A stretch of DNA of 64,000 nucleotides from Coprococcus ammoniilyticus (lineage in GTDB: Bacteria > Bacillota > Clostridia > Lachnospirales > Lachnospiraceae), in the NCBI RefSeq assembly GCF_025567345.1, contig NZ_JAOQJS010000003.1, positions 310,001-374,000 on the forward strand, given 5' to 3'. Positions 50,476 to 61,100 of this stretch are shown here, piece after piece. The first letter of the stretch is position 1. Each line of letters opens with the position of its first letter. A program made the position numbers and the translations under genes. The notes below the pieces were generated by a model, which made no database searches, was not told the origin of the DNA, and saw nothing but the letters and a program-made list of their open reading frames with translations.

Positions 50476-51711
50476 ATGAAAAAAGAAAATTGTATCGTAG
50501 CTCAATCCGGCGGTCCTACCGCTGCAATCAACGCTTCTTTAGCCGGTGTGATCGATGGAGTTCGAAAATCCGGTAGTTTTACAAGAATCTATGGTTCTTT
50601 GCATGGTATTACCGGCGTTCTGGAAAATAATATGATGGATATGTCACTGATGGCACTCTCCCATTTTCCTATGTTGAATACACTGGAGCTTACACCAGCC
50701 ATGTATCTTGGCTCCTGTCGTTACAAGCTCCCGGATTATACCGAGGATCCCGCTCCATATAAGCAGATATTTGAACGTTTTGAAGAATATGGAATCAGTG
50801 CATTCTTCTATATCGGTGGAAATGACTCCATGGATACAGTTTTAAAGCTCAGCAACTATGCCAAATCCATCCAGTCAGATGTTAAGATCATTGGAGTACC
50901 AAAGACGATCGACAACGATCTGTTTGCAACCGACCATACACCGGGCTTTGGCTCTGCTGCCAAATATGTGGCTTCCACCGTATTAGAGATTGCACATGAT
51001 GCTTATATCTATAAGATTCCGGCAGTTATCATCATCGAAATTATGGGGCGGGATGCCGGCTGGCTGACTGCATCTTCCGCTCTGGCCAGAACAACCTACA
51101 GTCAGGCTCCGGATCTGATCTATCTTCCGGAAGTTGCATTTTCAAAAGAACAGTTCTTAGCCGATGTTAAAGATAAACTTACAAAACAGAAAACGGTTAT
51201 TGTTGCTGTTTCGGAGGGTATTCACGATGCTGACGGCAACTACATCAGCTCAGATTCCGCTGTTGCAGACAAATTCGGTCATGCACAGTTAAGCGGTGCC
51301 GGCAAGGCTCTGGAATATCTGGTTCGTGATGAAATCGGTGTTAAAGTACGTTCCATCGAGCTGAATGTATTACAGCGTTGTGCCGGTCATATTGCATCCA
51401 GAACCGATATTACAGAATCTTTTTCTCTTGGCCAGGCAGCAGTCAAATATGCTGCTGAAGGCAAGACCGGTATCATGGCTGCGATCGAACGAATCTCAAA
51501 CGATCCGTATCAGTGGGTGATCAAATCCGCCGATGTTGCTGATATTGCAAACGAAGCAAAATCCGTTCCGGTTGAATGGATCAATGAAGCAGGAAATGAT
51601 GTCACAGACGAAATGATCGACTATCTTCGTCCTCTGATCATCGGTGAGGTTTCATTACAGTATAAAGATGGACTTCCTGTATATCTTCCGGTCGATCACT
51701 TATTACATTAA
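50476..51711 (+). CDS. pfp: Pyrophosphate-dependent 6-phosphofructokinase
   Basis: About 411 residues from the ATG at 50476, with GGAGAG upstream; an ATG-like start at 50446 lacks a site. PFK-fold signatures: AQSGGPTAAINASLAG at the N-terminus, YIGGNDSMDTV, PKTIDNDLFATDHTPGFGSA, MGRDAGWLTASSAL, and later EGIHDADGNY and LQRCAGHIASRTD. The GG-x-D-S form with Asp and the Lys of PKTIDND mark the PPi-using type rather than the ATP type. The reaction is reversible between fructose 6-phosphate and fructose 1,6-bisphosphate. Confidence 0.93.
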   Translation: MKKENCIVAQSGGPTAAINASLAGVIDGVRKSGSFTRIYGSLHGITGVLENNMMDMSLMALSHFPMLNTLELTPAMYLGSCRYKLPDYTEDPAPYKQIFERFEEYGISAFFYIGGNDSMDTVLKLSNYAKSIQSDVKIIGVPKTIDNDLFATDHTPGFGSAAKYVASTVLEIAHDAYIYKIPAVIIIEIMGRDAGWLTASSALARTTYSQAPDLIYLPEVAFSKEQFLADVKDKLTKQKTVIVAVSEGIHDADGNYISSDSAVADKFGHAQLSGAGKALEYLVRDEIGVKVRSIELNVLQRCAGHIASRTDITESFSLGQAAVKYAAEGKTGIMAAIERISNDPYQWVIKSADVADIANEAKSVPVEWINEAGNDVTDEMIDYLRPLIIGEVSLQYKDGLPVYLPVDHLLH

Positions 51712-51737
51712 TTGCCTGTATATCAAAAAATACAATC

Positions 51738-51793
51738 AAAAATCCATGCGCCCGGTGAATTCATCAAGATAAACAATGCGCATGGATTTTTTT
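51738..51793 (+). terminator. Terminator of the PPi-PFK transcript
   Basis: AAAAATCCATGCGC (51738-51751) pairs with GCGCATGGATTTTT, followed by further T residues. It starts 26 nt after the stop. Confidence 0.85.
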
Positions 51794-51904
51794 GTATAAA
51801 ACGCACAACGTATGAAAATATGTCAAAAAAAACTTACTTTTAATTTGCAAATCGTTGTTTTTATGGTCATAATTTGTTCATAATTTATCGTTATTATATA
51901 GACA

Positions 51905-51980
51905 GTTCTTAATTCATAATTTTTTTCTTTGTTGTTGAAGATATTAGATAAGCCCTTTCCTTTTGAGAAGGGCTTATTTA
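51905..51980 (+). ncRNA. Candidate small transcript ending in a terminator
   Basis: An orphan intrinsic terminator (ATAAGCCCTT 51948-51957 with AAGGGCTTAT 51968-51977, then TTAATTT) has no ORF feeding it. Upstream lies a promoter-like TTGTTC/TATAGA pair with 17-bp spacing. Together they would give an RNA of roughly 75 nt. The rest of the 51712-52180 gap shows only terminators. Confidence 0.3.
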
Positions 51981-52078
51981 ATTTATACGGACACCACATC
52001 AAAAATGAACAAACCCTAAAATGAAAAAGGCAAATGAGATATGAGATCCATGTCTGCACAACTGCCCTGATATTTTAT

Positions 52079-52131
52079 AAAAAGCAGGATATCCTCACTC
52101 CTCATCGGAGGTATCGGATATCCTGCTTTTT
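52079..52131 (-). terminator. Terminator of the large surface protein gene
   Basis: AAAAAGCAGGATATCC (52079-52094) pairs perfectly with GGATATCCTGCTTTTT (52116-52131). It lies 50 nt after the stop. Confidence 0.85.
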
Positions 52132-52180
52132 GCTGTTTGCATGCCCCGGAACACCGGACATGTTCATTCAATTCGTATGT

Positions 52181-55100
52181 TTACTTTACTGTTATTGTAC
52201 ACTTAGCAGATTTCTTGCTGCCATCCTTGGCCTTAACAGTAATCGTTACTTTACCTTTTTTCTTAGCCGTTACAAGACCACTTGCAGATACTGTAGCAAC
52301 TTTATTGTTTGAAGATTTCCAGGTTACAGCCTTATTGGTTGCTGACTTTGGTCCTACTGTTGCCTTTAACAGATAGGATCCCTTCTTCTTGATCGTAACC
52401 TTTTTCTTATTCAGTTTGATCGTCTTAACCGGATTTGCAACGGTTACAGAACAAGTTGCGTAAACATTGCTTCCATCCTTCGCAGTACATGTAATCGTTA
52501 CACGACCTGCTTTCTTAGCAGTTACAACACCCTTTGAGCTTACTGTTGCAATCTTTTTGTCTGAAGACTTCCAGGTTACAGCCTTGCTGGTTGCATTCTT
52601 TGGTCCAACCTTTGCTTTTAAGGTATATTTCTTACCCTTTAAGATTGTTCTCTGCGTCTGATTCAGTTTGATGGACTGTACCGGATTTACAACCGTAACA
52701 CTACAAGTTGCGAATACGCCGCTTCCATCCTTTGCTTTACATGTAATAACTGCCTTTCCTGCTGCCATTGCAGTAACCTGACCATAAGATGTTACCTGTG
52801 CAACCTTTGCATTTGAGGAGCTCCACTCTACAGTAGCCATATTCGCATTTTCCGGTAATACCGTCTGTGTTAAGGACTGTTTATTGCCCACAAATAATTT
52901 CATTGTCGTTGCATCTAACTTGATTGATGTAACTCTCTGCTTAACCGTTACACGGCAGGTTGTCTTAGCACCCATTCCGTCTGCAGCACTACATGTGATT
53001 ACGGCTGTACCTCTTCCAACCGCTGTGATCATACCCTTCTGATCTACTTTTGCGATCTTCTCATCGGAAGATGACCATACAACCTTCTTATTACCTGCAT
53101 TTGCCGGTAATACAGATGCTGCGATCGAAGCTTTTTCGCCTGCATTGATCTCAACTGTTGTCTTATCCAGTGTGATATTTGTGATCTGCTGTACAACTGT
53201 GACTTTAATTTCTTTTTCAATATTACTTCCATCCTGTGTTGTACATCTTATCGTTGTTGTTCCCGGTGCAACACCACGGATTCTTCCGATCGTATATGAG
53301 ATTCCATCTACTGTCATTGTTCCACCCGAAACGGTTGCAATGGATGTATCATCCGATGACCAGGACAGTGTCTTTTTGGTTGCTGTATCCGGTGTTACCT
53401 TTGTTTTTACAACCGTATCTTTATCAATATATGCGACTACATTTGTCTGATCAACGGTAATATCTTTTGCAAGTTCATTAATTGTAAGATTAAACTGTGA
53501 CTGTTTACCGCTTCCATCAAGAGCCTTGCAGTAAATGATTACTTTACCCTGCTTTAATGCAGTGATCGTTCCATCAGCAGCAATTGCTGCAATGTTCTCA
53601 TCCGAAGATGACCACTCTACATCCGGATTACTTGCATCTGCAGGCATAACATTTGCTGTTACTTTCATCTTCTCTCCGGAATTCATAACAGTTCCTTCTC
53701 TTACAATCTGGATTCCGGTTACTCTCTGTATAACTGTGATCTTGCACTCGGTTGATATACCATCTGCAATCGTACAGGTAATAATGGCTTCTCCCGGTGC
53801 TACTGCACTTACAATACCCGTGGTTGTTCCTACGGTTGCTATCTCCGGATTACTGCTGCTGTATTTCGGTTTAAATAAAGATGTATCTTCTGCCTGGATC
53901 TTTGCAACAAGTGTTACTCTTCTTTCCTCTGCAGTTGCTCCCTTGATCAGGGTATATTCTGTGTGATTTAAGGTTACACCATTTGCACTTGTATATACTG
54001 TGATCTCTGCTCTTGCATATATTCCCTGATTTGCCTTCAGCTTACAGAATATAGTAGCAGTTCCTTCAGAAATTGCTGTTACCTTACCATTCTGGTCAAC
54101 CTGCGCTACGGTTTCATCACTGGATGACCATACAAGTTCTTTGTTTGTTGCGGTATCCGGTGTTACTGTTGCTGTGAATGTCTTAGATACACCTGTGAAC
54201 ATCGTTGTCTTCTGTTCTGACAGTGTTACACCTTCGCCCATCTGGGAAACATTTACCTTTAACACTGTATCTACACCTGAATCCTTTGAAATACAATGTA
54301 AGTATACTGTACCTGCCCCCTTTGCTGTCAACACGCCTGCATTGGTACAAGTTGCAACTTTATAATTTGATGCGCTGTCTTTATCTGCTGTTGTTGTAAC
54401 CTTATAAGTAACGCCTGAATACTCTTTGTCTGCTACGCCTTCATCTGTATAGCAGGTTGCTGTAAGTGTTTTTGTTTTCAGGTCATCGCCAACCCAGCTT
54501 CCTGCTACCAGGTCGATCGTATCACCATCATTATATTCAACATTCTGTTTGTCTTTTAATACAACCTTTGTTACCGGCTTATGACAGCTGATCGTCATAT
54601 AAGCTCTTGCTTTGTTATTGATATTTACATAAAGGGTTGCTGTTCCTGCGCCAACACAGGTAAGCGTGCCATCATTATCTACCTTGAATACCTTTGGATC
54701 ACTGGAGCTCCAGGAAATGATATCCTTGGAATATTCGTTCTCCTTCTTATCCTTTGCAACTAATGTTGTGGTATCACCGACACGAAGGCTTAACTCTGCA
54801 TTTCCGCTATTCACAATGCTGCCATTTGAGGTATACCATACAATTAAGGATAATGGATTATCAACAATTAATTTAAACTTTGCTGTCTGTTTTCCAAGTC
54901 CGATATAGTAACTATATTCAACATTCTGTGTCTTTTCATTGGTAACGTCTGTATATAAGGTGTATCCCTGAAGTGTTGCATTCTTGATCAGATTATTACC
55001 ATTCTGATCCGTCGTACGGATACATGCATATCCGATCGTATCATCCTTACGGTCTACACCGGAATACTCTGACTGATATCCATCGGCTACCAAATTCGCC

Positions 55101-56383
55101 ATATTAAAGATGTAGTTTGGCTCTGACAGAGAAATATGTCTGCTGTTATTTGTACAGGAGAACTCACCCTCCAACAGTCCAGGACAGGAAGATACATCGA
55201 TTGCAACCAAAGCATTATTATCCAGCTTCAATGTAGTTAAACCTGTATTATTCTTAACGTCAATTTTCTGTAAACGGTTATCCGAAAGATCCAGCTCTGT
55301 CAGTGCTGTGTTTTTGCTCACATCGATATCCATGAGCTGGTTGGAATTCAGATCCAGCTTCTCCAGTAACGGATTCTTCGTAACATCGATCGTGCTTAAC
55401 AGCATAGCTCCAAGATTCAGATATTTCAGAACCGCATTCTTGCTGACATCCACAGACTGGATACTGTTATTGGACAGGTTCAATGTTTCCAGACTGGATT
55501 CTTTGGACACATCGATTGACTTGATCTTATTTCCTGCTACACTCAGTATCTGGAGCGACGTTGCTCCATCCATATTTAATACAGATATGGCATTATCATC
55601 TGCGATCAGTGTCTTAAGACCGGTATCACCTGTAATATCCAGCTCATTGATTCCACCTTCTCCACCTGACAGCATGTAGGAACAATCAACATAGGCTAAT
55701 TTTGTATGATCCACACTGTTGCTTGATATATCTAACGTATGAAGCTTTGTCATATTCTGACAGTGCAGGAATTCCAGATTCGTGTTCTTGCTCAGATCCA
55801 GTGCCGACAATACGTTGTAACCAACATTCAGCCGCACAAGTGCCGGCAGCTTTGACAGATCGATCGAAGTCAGCTGGTTTCCATATACATTTAATTCTTT
55901 CAGAGCTGCATAAGTCGTCTGGAATGTGATATCTGTGATCTGATTATAGGAAAGATTAACAGAAGCAAGCTGTTCTGCTTTCTTTGGTAATGTAAATGTC
56001 GTCAACTGGTCGCTCGATGCATTAATAGATTTCAGATTCTCCAGATCCGCTACATCCAGACTTCCAATTGCCTGACCGGAACAGTCCAGATATTCCAGTG
56101 ACGTAAATACATCCACGCCTGCAAGACTTGATATCTTCTTTGAATATGTACTGATACTTACATTCAATGATGTTACCGCATCAATTTCTTTTTCTGACAA
56201 CGTGCCATCTTTATTTGTATCAAAATTCGATGATACATATGACCGAAAGTTCGCGTCGGTAAATGTCGAATTGATATCTACATCTCCCGTTGCAGCGACA
56301 GCTACCGGACCAATTCCGGCAAACGACTGGAATACCAGCGCAAACCCTAGTGCCGCTGAGATAAATTTCTTACCTTTTCTCAT
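52181..56383 (-). CDS. Large secreted multidomain surface protein (EF-hand, LRR, Big_2 array)
   Basis: 1400 residues. A signal peptide (1-31) is followed by one EF-hand-like loop (D55-x-N57-x-D59-G-x-L-x-x-x-E66, dockerin/calcium type). Then come about 15 leucine-rich repeats (about 68-440, such as LKYLNLGAMLLSTIDVTKN) and about ten bacterial Ig-like (Big_2) modules (about 520-1400), each with the motif VTWKSSD-type W-x-S-S and G-x-A-x-I-T-C. The last two modules are very Lys-rich and the chain ends inside the tenth. No LPXTG or transmembrane tail. AAGGAGAG precedes the ATG. Likely a cell-surface adhesin or scaffold that binds the wall through its basic end. Confidence 0.9.
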   Translation of the reverse strand: MRKGKKFISAALGFALVFQSFAGIGPVAVAATGDVDINSTFTDANFRSYVSSNFDTNKDGTLSEKEIDAVTSLNVSISTYSKKISSLAGVDVFTSLEYLDCSGQAIGSLDVADLENLKSINASSDQLTTFTLPKKAEQLASVNLSYNQITDITFQTTYAALKELNVYGNQLTSIDLSKLPALVRLNVGYNVLSALDLSKNTNLEFLHCQNMTKLHTLDISSNSVDHTKLAYVDCSYMLSGGEGGINELDITGDTGLKTLIADDNAISVLNMDGATSLQILSVAGNKIKSIDVSKESSLETLNLSNNSIQSVDVSKNAVLKYLNLGAMLLSTIDVTKNPLLEKLDLNSNQLMDIDVSKNTALTELDLSDNRLQKIDVKNNTGLTTLKLDNNALVAIDVSSCPGLLEGEFSCTNNSRHISLSEPNYIFNMANLVADGYQSEYSGVDRKDDTIGYACIRTTDQNGNNLIKNATLQGYTLYTDVTNEKTQNVEYSYYIGLGKQTAKFKLIVDNPLSLIVWYTSNGSIVNSGNAELSLRVGDTTTLVAKDKKENEYSKDIISWSSSDPKVFKVDNDGTLTCVGAGTATLYVNINNKARAYMTISCHKPVTKVVLKDKQNVEYNDGDTIDLVAGSWVGDDLKTKTLTATCYTDEGVADKEYSGVTYKVTTTADKDSASNYKVATCTNAGVLTAKGAGTVYLHCISKDSGVDTVLKVNVSQMGEGVTLSEQKTTMFTGVSKTFTATVTPDTATNKELVWSSSDETVAQVDQNGKVTAISEGTATIFCKLKANQGIYARAEITVYTSANGVTLNHTEYTLIKGATAEERRVTLVAKIQAEDTSLFKPKYSSSNPEIATVGTTTGIVSAVAPGEAIITCTIADGISTECKITVIQRVTGIQIVREGTVMNSGEKMKVTANVMPADASNPDVEWSSSDENIAAIAADGTITALKQGKVIIYCKALDGSGKQSQFNLTINELAKDITVDQTNVVAYIDKDTVVKTKVTPDTATKKTLSWSSDDTSIATVSGGTMTVDGISYTIGRIRGVAPGTTTIRCTTQDGSNIEKEIKVTVVQQITNITLDKTTVEINAGEKASIAASVLPANAGNKKVVWSSSDEKIAKVDQKGMITAVGRGTAVITCSAADGMGAKTTCRVTVKQRVTSIKLDATTMKLFVGNKQSLTQTVLPENANMATVEWSSSNAKVAQVTSYGQVTAMAAGKAVITCKAKDGSGVFATCSVTVVNPVQSIKLNQTQRTILKGKKYTLKAKVGPKNATSKAVTWKSSDKKIATVSSKGVVTAKKAGRVTITCTAKDGSNVYATCSVTVANPVKTIKLNKKKVTIKKKGSYLLKATVGPKSATNKAVTWKSSNNKVATVSASGLVTAKKKGKVTITVKAKDGSKKSAKCTITVK

Positions 56384-56551
56384 AGTTTACTCTCCTTCTT
56401 TTTACTCATCTGCCTGATTTTGTTCTGTTAAAACATCGTTCCGGGCAGAGTTCACCTAGATAACATCTATTTTAAACGCCCCCGGTTTTTCTGTCAATAA
56501 GTATAAAAGAAAACCCAAAAAATTAGAAAATTTGCACATATTTAACAGAAA

Positions 56552-56598
56552 AAACTGCCATGCAGACATCCTTACTCCGGACATCTGCATAACAGTTT
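56552..56598 (-). terminator. Terminator of gltBD
   Basis: AAACTG-CC-ATGCAGA pairs with TCTGCAT-AA-CAGTTT, followed on the minus strand by TTTTTTCTG, 16 nt after the gltD stop. Confidence 0.75.
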
Positions 56599-56613
56599 CT
56601 TCTATAAATATAT

Positions 56614-58182
56614 TTAGCTGTTCAGGTTTGTATATCCAACCAACATCGAATCTACTGCAACAGCAGCTTCTCTACCTTCATGAATCGCCCATACGACCAG
56701 CGACTGGCCTCTGTGCATATCACCTGCAACAAATACCTTTGGCACATTCGTTGCATAGGACTTCGGGCATGCAGTCTTTACATTGGTACGTTCATTTAAT
56801 TCTACGCCAAAGCTGTCTGCTACATACTTCTGGCTACCAAGAAATCCGGCTGCGATCAGAACAACTTCACAGTCGATCACATACTCACTGTCCGGTACCT
56901 CTGTCATATTCATGCGGCCGGTCTTTGGATCCTTCTGCCAGTCAAGTTTTACGCACTTGGCCCCCTTCACATTACCATCCTTATCCTTTAAGAACTCCTT
57001 AACGGTCGTCTCATAGATACGAGGATCGTGTCCGTATACTGCAATTGCTTCCTGCTGACCATAATCGGTCTTGCAGACTCTCGGCCACTCCGGCCATGGG
57101 TTATTCTCTGCCCTCTGATCCGGAAGCTTCGGCATCATCTCAAGCTGGGTAACACTCTTTGCTCCTTCTCTGACGGCAGTTCCCACACAGTCATTACCGG
57201 TATCACCGCCGCCGATAACCAGAACATTTTTACCCTTGCAGTTCACGAACTGCTTATCTGCAAACTTTGAATTTACAAGACTCTTTGTCGTTGTCTTTAA
57301 GAAATCAACTGCAAAATAGATTCCCTTCGCATCTCTGCCTGCTGCCTTGATATCTCTTGGATTGGATGCGCCGCAGGCAAGTACAACTGCATCATATTCC
57401 TTTAACAGATCTTCTGCCTTTACATACTTTTGATTTGGATTCTTCAGATATCCTGTGATCTGGTCATCCTTTGGATACGGTGACTTTGCTGTGGACTTTC
57501 CGGTTGCCACTTCTGTATTTAATATAAAACGGATGCCTCGCTTTTCCATATATGCGATCTTACGGTCGATGACTTCTTTTTCCAGTTTCATATTTGGAAT
57601 ACCATACATCAGAAGTCCGCCCGGTCTGTCACTTCTCTCATATACAGTGACGTCATGTCCACGGCTGTTTAACATATCCGCTACAGCAAGTCCGGATGGA
57701 CCGGAACCGATCACGGCAACTTTTTTGTCTGTTTTTCCTTTTGGAGGCTGATCATTTACCAGACCATTTGCATAGGCATATTCAATGATCGCACGTTCAT
57801 TTTCTCTTACGGATACCGGATCACCGTTAATATTACAGGTACATGCCTTCTCACAGAGAGCCGGACATACACGGCTGGTAAATTCAGGGAAATTATTGGT
57901 CTTGCTCAGTCTGGCATAAGCATGTTCCCAGTTGTCATTATAGATCATATCGTTCCATTCAGGGATCAGATTATTTAACGGACAACCGGATGCCATACCG
58001 CCGATCATCATACCTGCCTGACAGAATGGAACACCACAGTCCATACATCTGGCAGCCTGGATCTTCTGTTCTTCAAGACTTAATGGTATATGGAATTCAT
58101 TGAAATTCTTAATTCTTTCTTCCGGAGCGATCTCTATACTGGTTTCTCTTTCATATTCTAAAAATCCCGTTGGCTTTCCCAT
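56614..58182 (-). CDS. gltD: Glutamate synthase (NADPH) small subunit
   Basis: 522 residues. An N-terminal Fe-S domain carries Cys clusters RCMDCGVPFCQ, GCPLNN and RVCPALCEKACTC. The FAD-binding motif VIGSGPSGLAVADML lies near residue 150, the NADPH site GGGDTGNDCVG follows, and a final FVAGDMHRGQSLVVWAI segment ends the flavoprotein fold. It passes electrons from NADPH to GltB. It begins 2 nt after the gltB stop. Length is slightly more than the common 480-490. Confidence 0.96.
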   Translation of the reverse strand: MGKPTGFLEYERETSIEIAPEERIKNFNEFHIPLSLEEQKIQAARCMDCGVPFCQAGMMIGGMASGCPLNNLIPEWNDMIYNDNWEHAYARLSKTNNFPEFTSRVCPALCEKACTCNINGDPVSVRENERAIIEYAYANGLVNDQPPKGKTDKKVAVIGSGPSGLAVADMLNSRGHDVTVYERSDRPGGLLMYGIPNMKLEKEVIDRKIAYMEKRGIRFILNTEVATGKSTAKSPYPKDDQITGYLKNPNQKYVKAEDLLKEYDAVVLACGASNPRDIKAAGRDAKGIYFAVDFLKTTTKSLVNSKFADKQFVNCKGKNVLVIGGGDTGNDCVGTAVREGAKSVTQLEMMPKLPDQRAENNPWPEWPRVCKTDYGQQEAIAVYGHDPRIYETTVKEFLKDKDGNVKGAKCVKLDWQKDPKTGRMNMTEVPDSEYVIDCEVVLIAAGFLGSQKYVADSFGVELNERTNVKTACPKSYATNVPKVFVAGDMHRGQSLVVWAIHEGREAAVAVDSMLVGYTNLNS

Positions 58183-58184
58183 AT

Positions 58185-61100
58185 CTATTTACCTCCATTT
58201 TTAATCTTGTAGAATGCTTCGATCGTTGCCTGTTCACTGGTCAAACCCTTTTCTTCCATCGCAACAATGGTGTTCATCATCTTCTCATAATCCTTTGGAA
58301 TGATCTTCTTGAATTTTGGAAGATACTCATTAAACTTATCCAGGATTCGTTTTCCAATCTCTGAATTTGTATAATTTACATGATCCATGATCATCTGCTT
58401 CAGTTCACCGATCTCATATTTGTCGGATACTGCTTCCACATGGATCATTTCCTTATTCAGACGCTTATACAGGTCATTCTCCATATCAAGAACATATGCG
58501 ATACCACCACTCATGCCGGCTGCAAAGTTCTTTCCGGTGCGTCCAAGGACTACCACCTTACCACCTGTCATATATTCACAACCATGATCGCCGACACCTT
58601 CAACAACTGCGGTTGCTCCGGAGTTACGAACTGCAAATCGCTCACCGGCAACGCCGTTGATATATGCCTTGCCACTGGTTGCTCCGTAAAGTGCTACATT
58701 ACCGATAATAATATTGTCTTCATGGACAAATTTTGCGGAACGTGGCGGATATACGATCAGCTTACCACCGGAAAGTCCTTTTCCGAAGTAGTCATTGCTG
58801 TCTCCGACAAGCTCTAAGGTAAGTCCCTTTGGTACAAATGCACCAAAGCTCTGTCCACCTGCGCCATTACATTTTACAAGGTAAGAATCATCCTCCAAGG
58901 TATCTCCATAGCGCTTTGTGATCTCTGATCCGAAGATCGTACCAACGGAACGATCGGTATTCACAACATCGATCTCGATACTCTTCTTCTGTCCCTTTTC
59001 AAGAGCAGGTCCGAGTTTCTTTAACAGAACACGCATATCGATCGTCTTTTCAAGCTGGAAGTCATATGGATGCTTCTCGTTATATTTGATCTTATTCTGA
59101 GGTGCGTCAATATATGGATTATTGATGATCAGTGACAGATCAACATTTCTGTCCTCTGCTCCCTTTCCTGCATATAACAAATCGGAACGTCCTACCAGTT
59201 CATCCACCGTTCTGACACCAAGCTTCGACATATATTCACGAAGCTCCTCTGCAATAAATTTCATAAAGTTGATGACATATTCCGGTTTGCCTTTGAATCT
59301 CTTACGAAGCTCCGGATTCTGTGTAGCGATACCAACCGGACAGGTATCCAGATTACATACCCGCATCATTACACAGCCCATGGTTACCAGCGGAGCTGTT
59401 GCAAATCCGAATTCCTCTGCACCAAGCATGGCTGCGATTGCAACATCACGTCCGGTCATCAGCTTACCATCGGTTTCAAGGATAACCTTGTTACGAAGAT
59501 CATTCCTGATCAGTGTCTGGTGTGTCTCTGCCAGACCAAGCTCCCAAGGAAGTCCTGCATAATGAATGGAGTTATTTGGTGCTGCACCGGTACCACCATC
59601 GTAACCGGAGATGAGGATAACCTGTGCTCCTGCCTTTGCAACACCAGCTGCAACTGTACCAACACCGGCTTCTGATACCAGTTTTACAGAGATTCTTGCA
59701 TCACGGTTTGCATTCTTGCAATCGTAGATCAACTGTGCCAGATCCTCGATCGAATAAATATCATGATGCGGTGGTGGTGAGATCAGGCTGACACCCGGAG
59801 TAGATAACCGAGTCTTTGCGATCCATGGATATACCTTTCCACCAGGAAGATGTCCACCTTCACCCGGCTTTGCGCCCTGTGCCATCTTGATCTGGATCTC
59901 TTTTGCGCTGACCAGATATCTGGATGTAACACCGAATCGTCCAGATGCTACCTGCTTGATCGCGGAGCAACGGTTCTTACCGTCTTTTCCTATTGTTAAT
60001 CGGTCGATCGACTCTCCACCTTCACCGGAATTGGATTTACCACCGATCGTATTCATTGCGATCGCCATACATTCATGTGCTTCCTGTGAAATGGAACCAT
60101 AACTCATTGCTCCGGTCTTGAAACGTTTTACAATGGATTCTACCGGTTCTACCTCTTCCAGCGGAATTGGATTCTCAGCATATTTGAATTCCATCAGTCC
60201 TCTCAGATGGAATGGTTTTGTCTCATCTTCCAGACATGCGGTATATTGCTTGAACAGGCTGTAATCTCCTCTTCTGGTCGCCTGCTGCAGCAGGTAGATC
60301 GTCTGTGGATTATACAGATGCTCTTCCTTACCGCTTCTGAACTTATGTGCACCGATGCTTGTCAGTGCAAGATTAGTATCCAGGCCAAGCGGATCAAATG
60401 CAGATGAATGAAGGGCATCCACTGTCTTCTCGATCTCCTTGATACCGGAACCGCCTACGCAGCTTACTGTATTTGTGAAATATTTATCAACGACCTCTTT
60501 GGAAAGTCCGATACATTCAAAGATCTGGGATCCCATGTAAGACTGGATCGTTGATACACCCATCTTGGATGCGATCTTTACGATGCCATGCATGATCGCT
60601 GCATTGTAATCATCGACAGCCGCATTGAAATCCTTATTTAACAGATGACTGTCTACCATCTGTTTGATCGTCTCAATTGCCAGATATGGGTTGACAGCAC
60701 AGGCACCGTAACCAAGCAGGGTTGCAAAATGATGCACATTTCTAGGATCGGCACTCTCCAGAATGATCGCAACCGAAGTTCTCTTCTTGGTTCTTACCAG
60801 ATGCTTCTGCATAGCCGAAACTGCTAATAAGGAAGGAATCGCAACATGTGTTTCATCGACACCACGGTCTGACAGGATCAGGATATTTACACCGTCACGG
60901 TACAGCTTATCTGCTTCTACAAACAGTCGATCCAATGCTTTTTCCAGTGATGTATTCTTATAGTAAAGGATTGGAAGAACGCCGACCTTCAATCCTTCTA
61001 CCTTCATGTTCTTGATCTTTAAAATATCAGTATTTGTAAGGATTGGATTATGGATCTTTAATACATGACAGTTTTCCGGCTTCTCTTCCAGAATGTTGCC

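Noticed and set aside
50476..51711. ATP-dependent phosphofructokinase
   Set aside because: The GG-x-D-S and PKTIDND motifs carry the residues of the pyrophosphate-using type.
52181..56383. Plus-strand ORFs of 60-143 codons opposite the surface protein gene
   Set aside because: They are shadows of the repetitive Ig-like coding sequence, with no binding sites.
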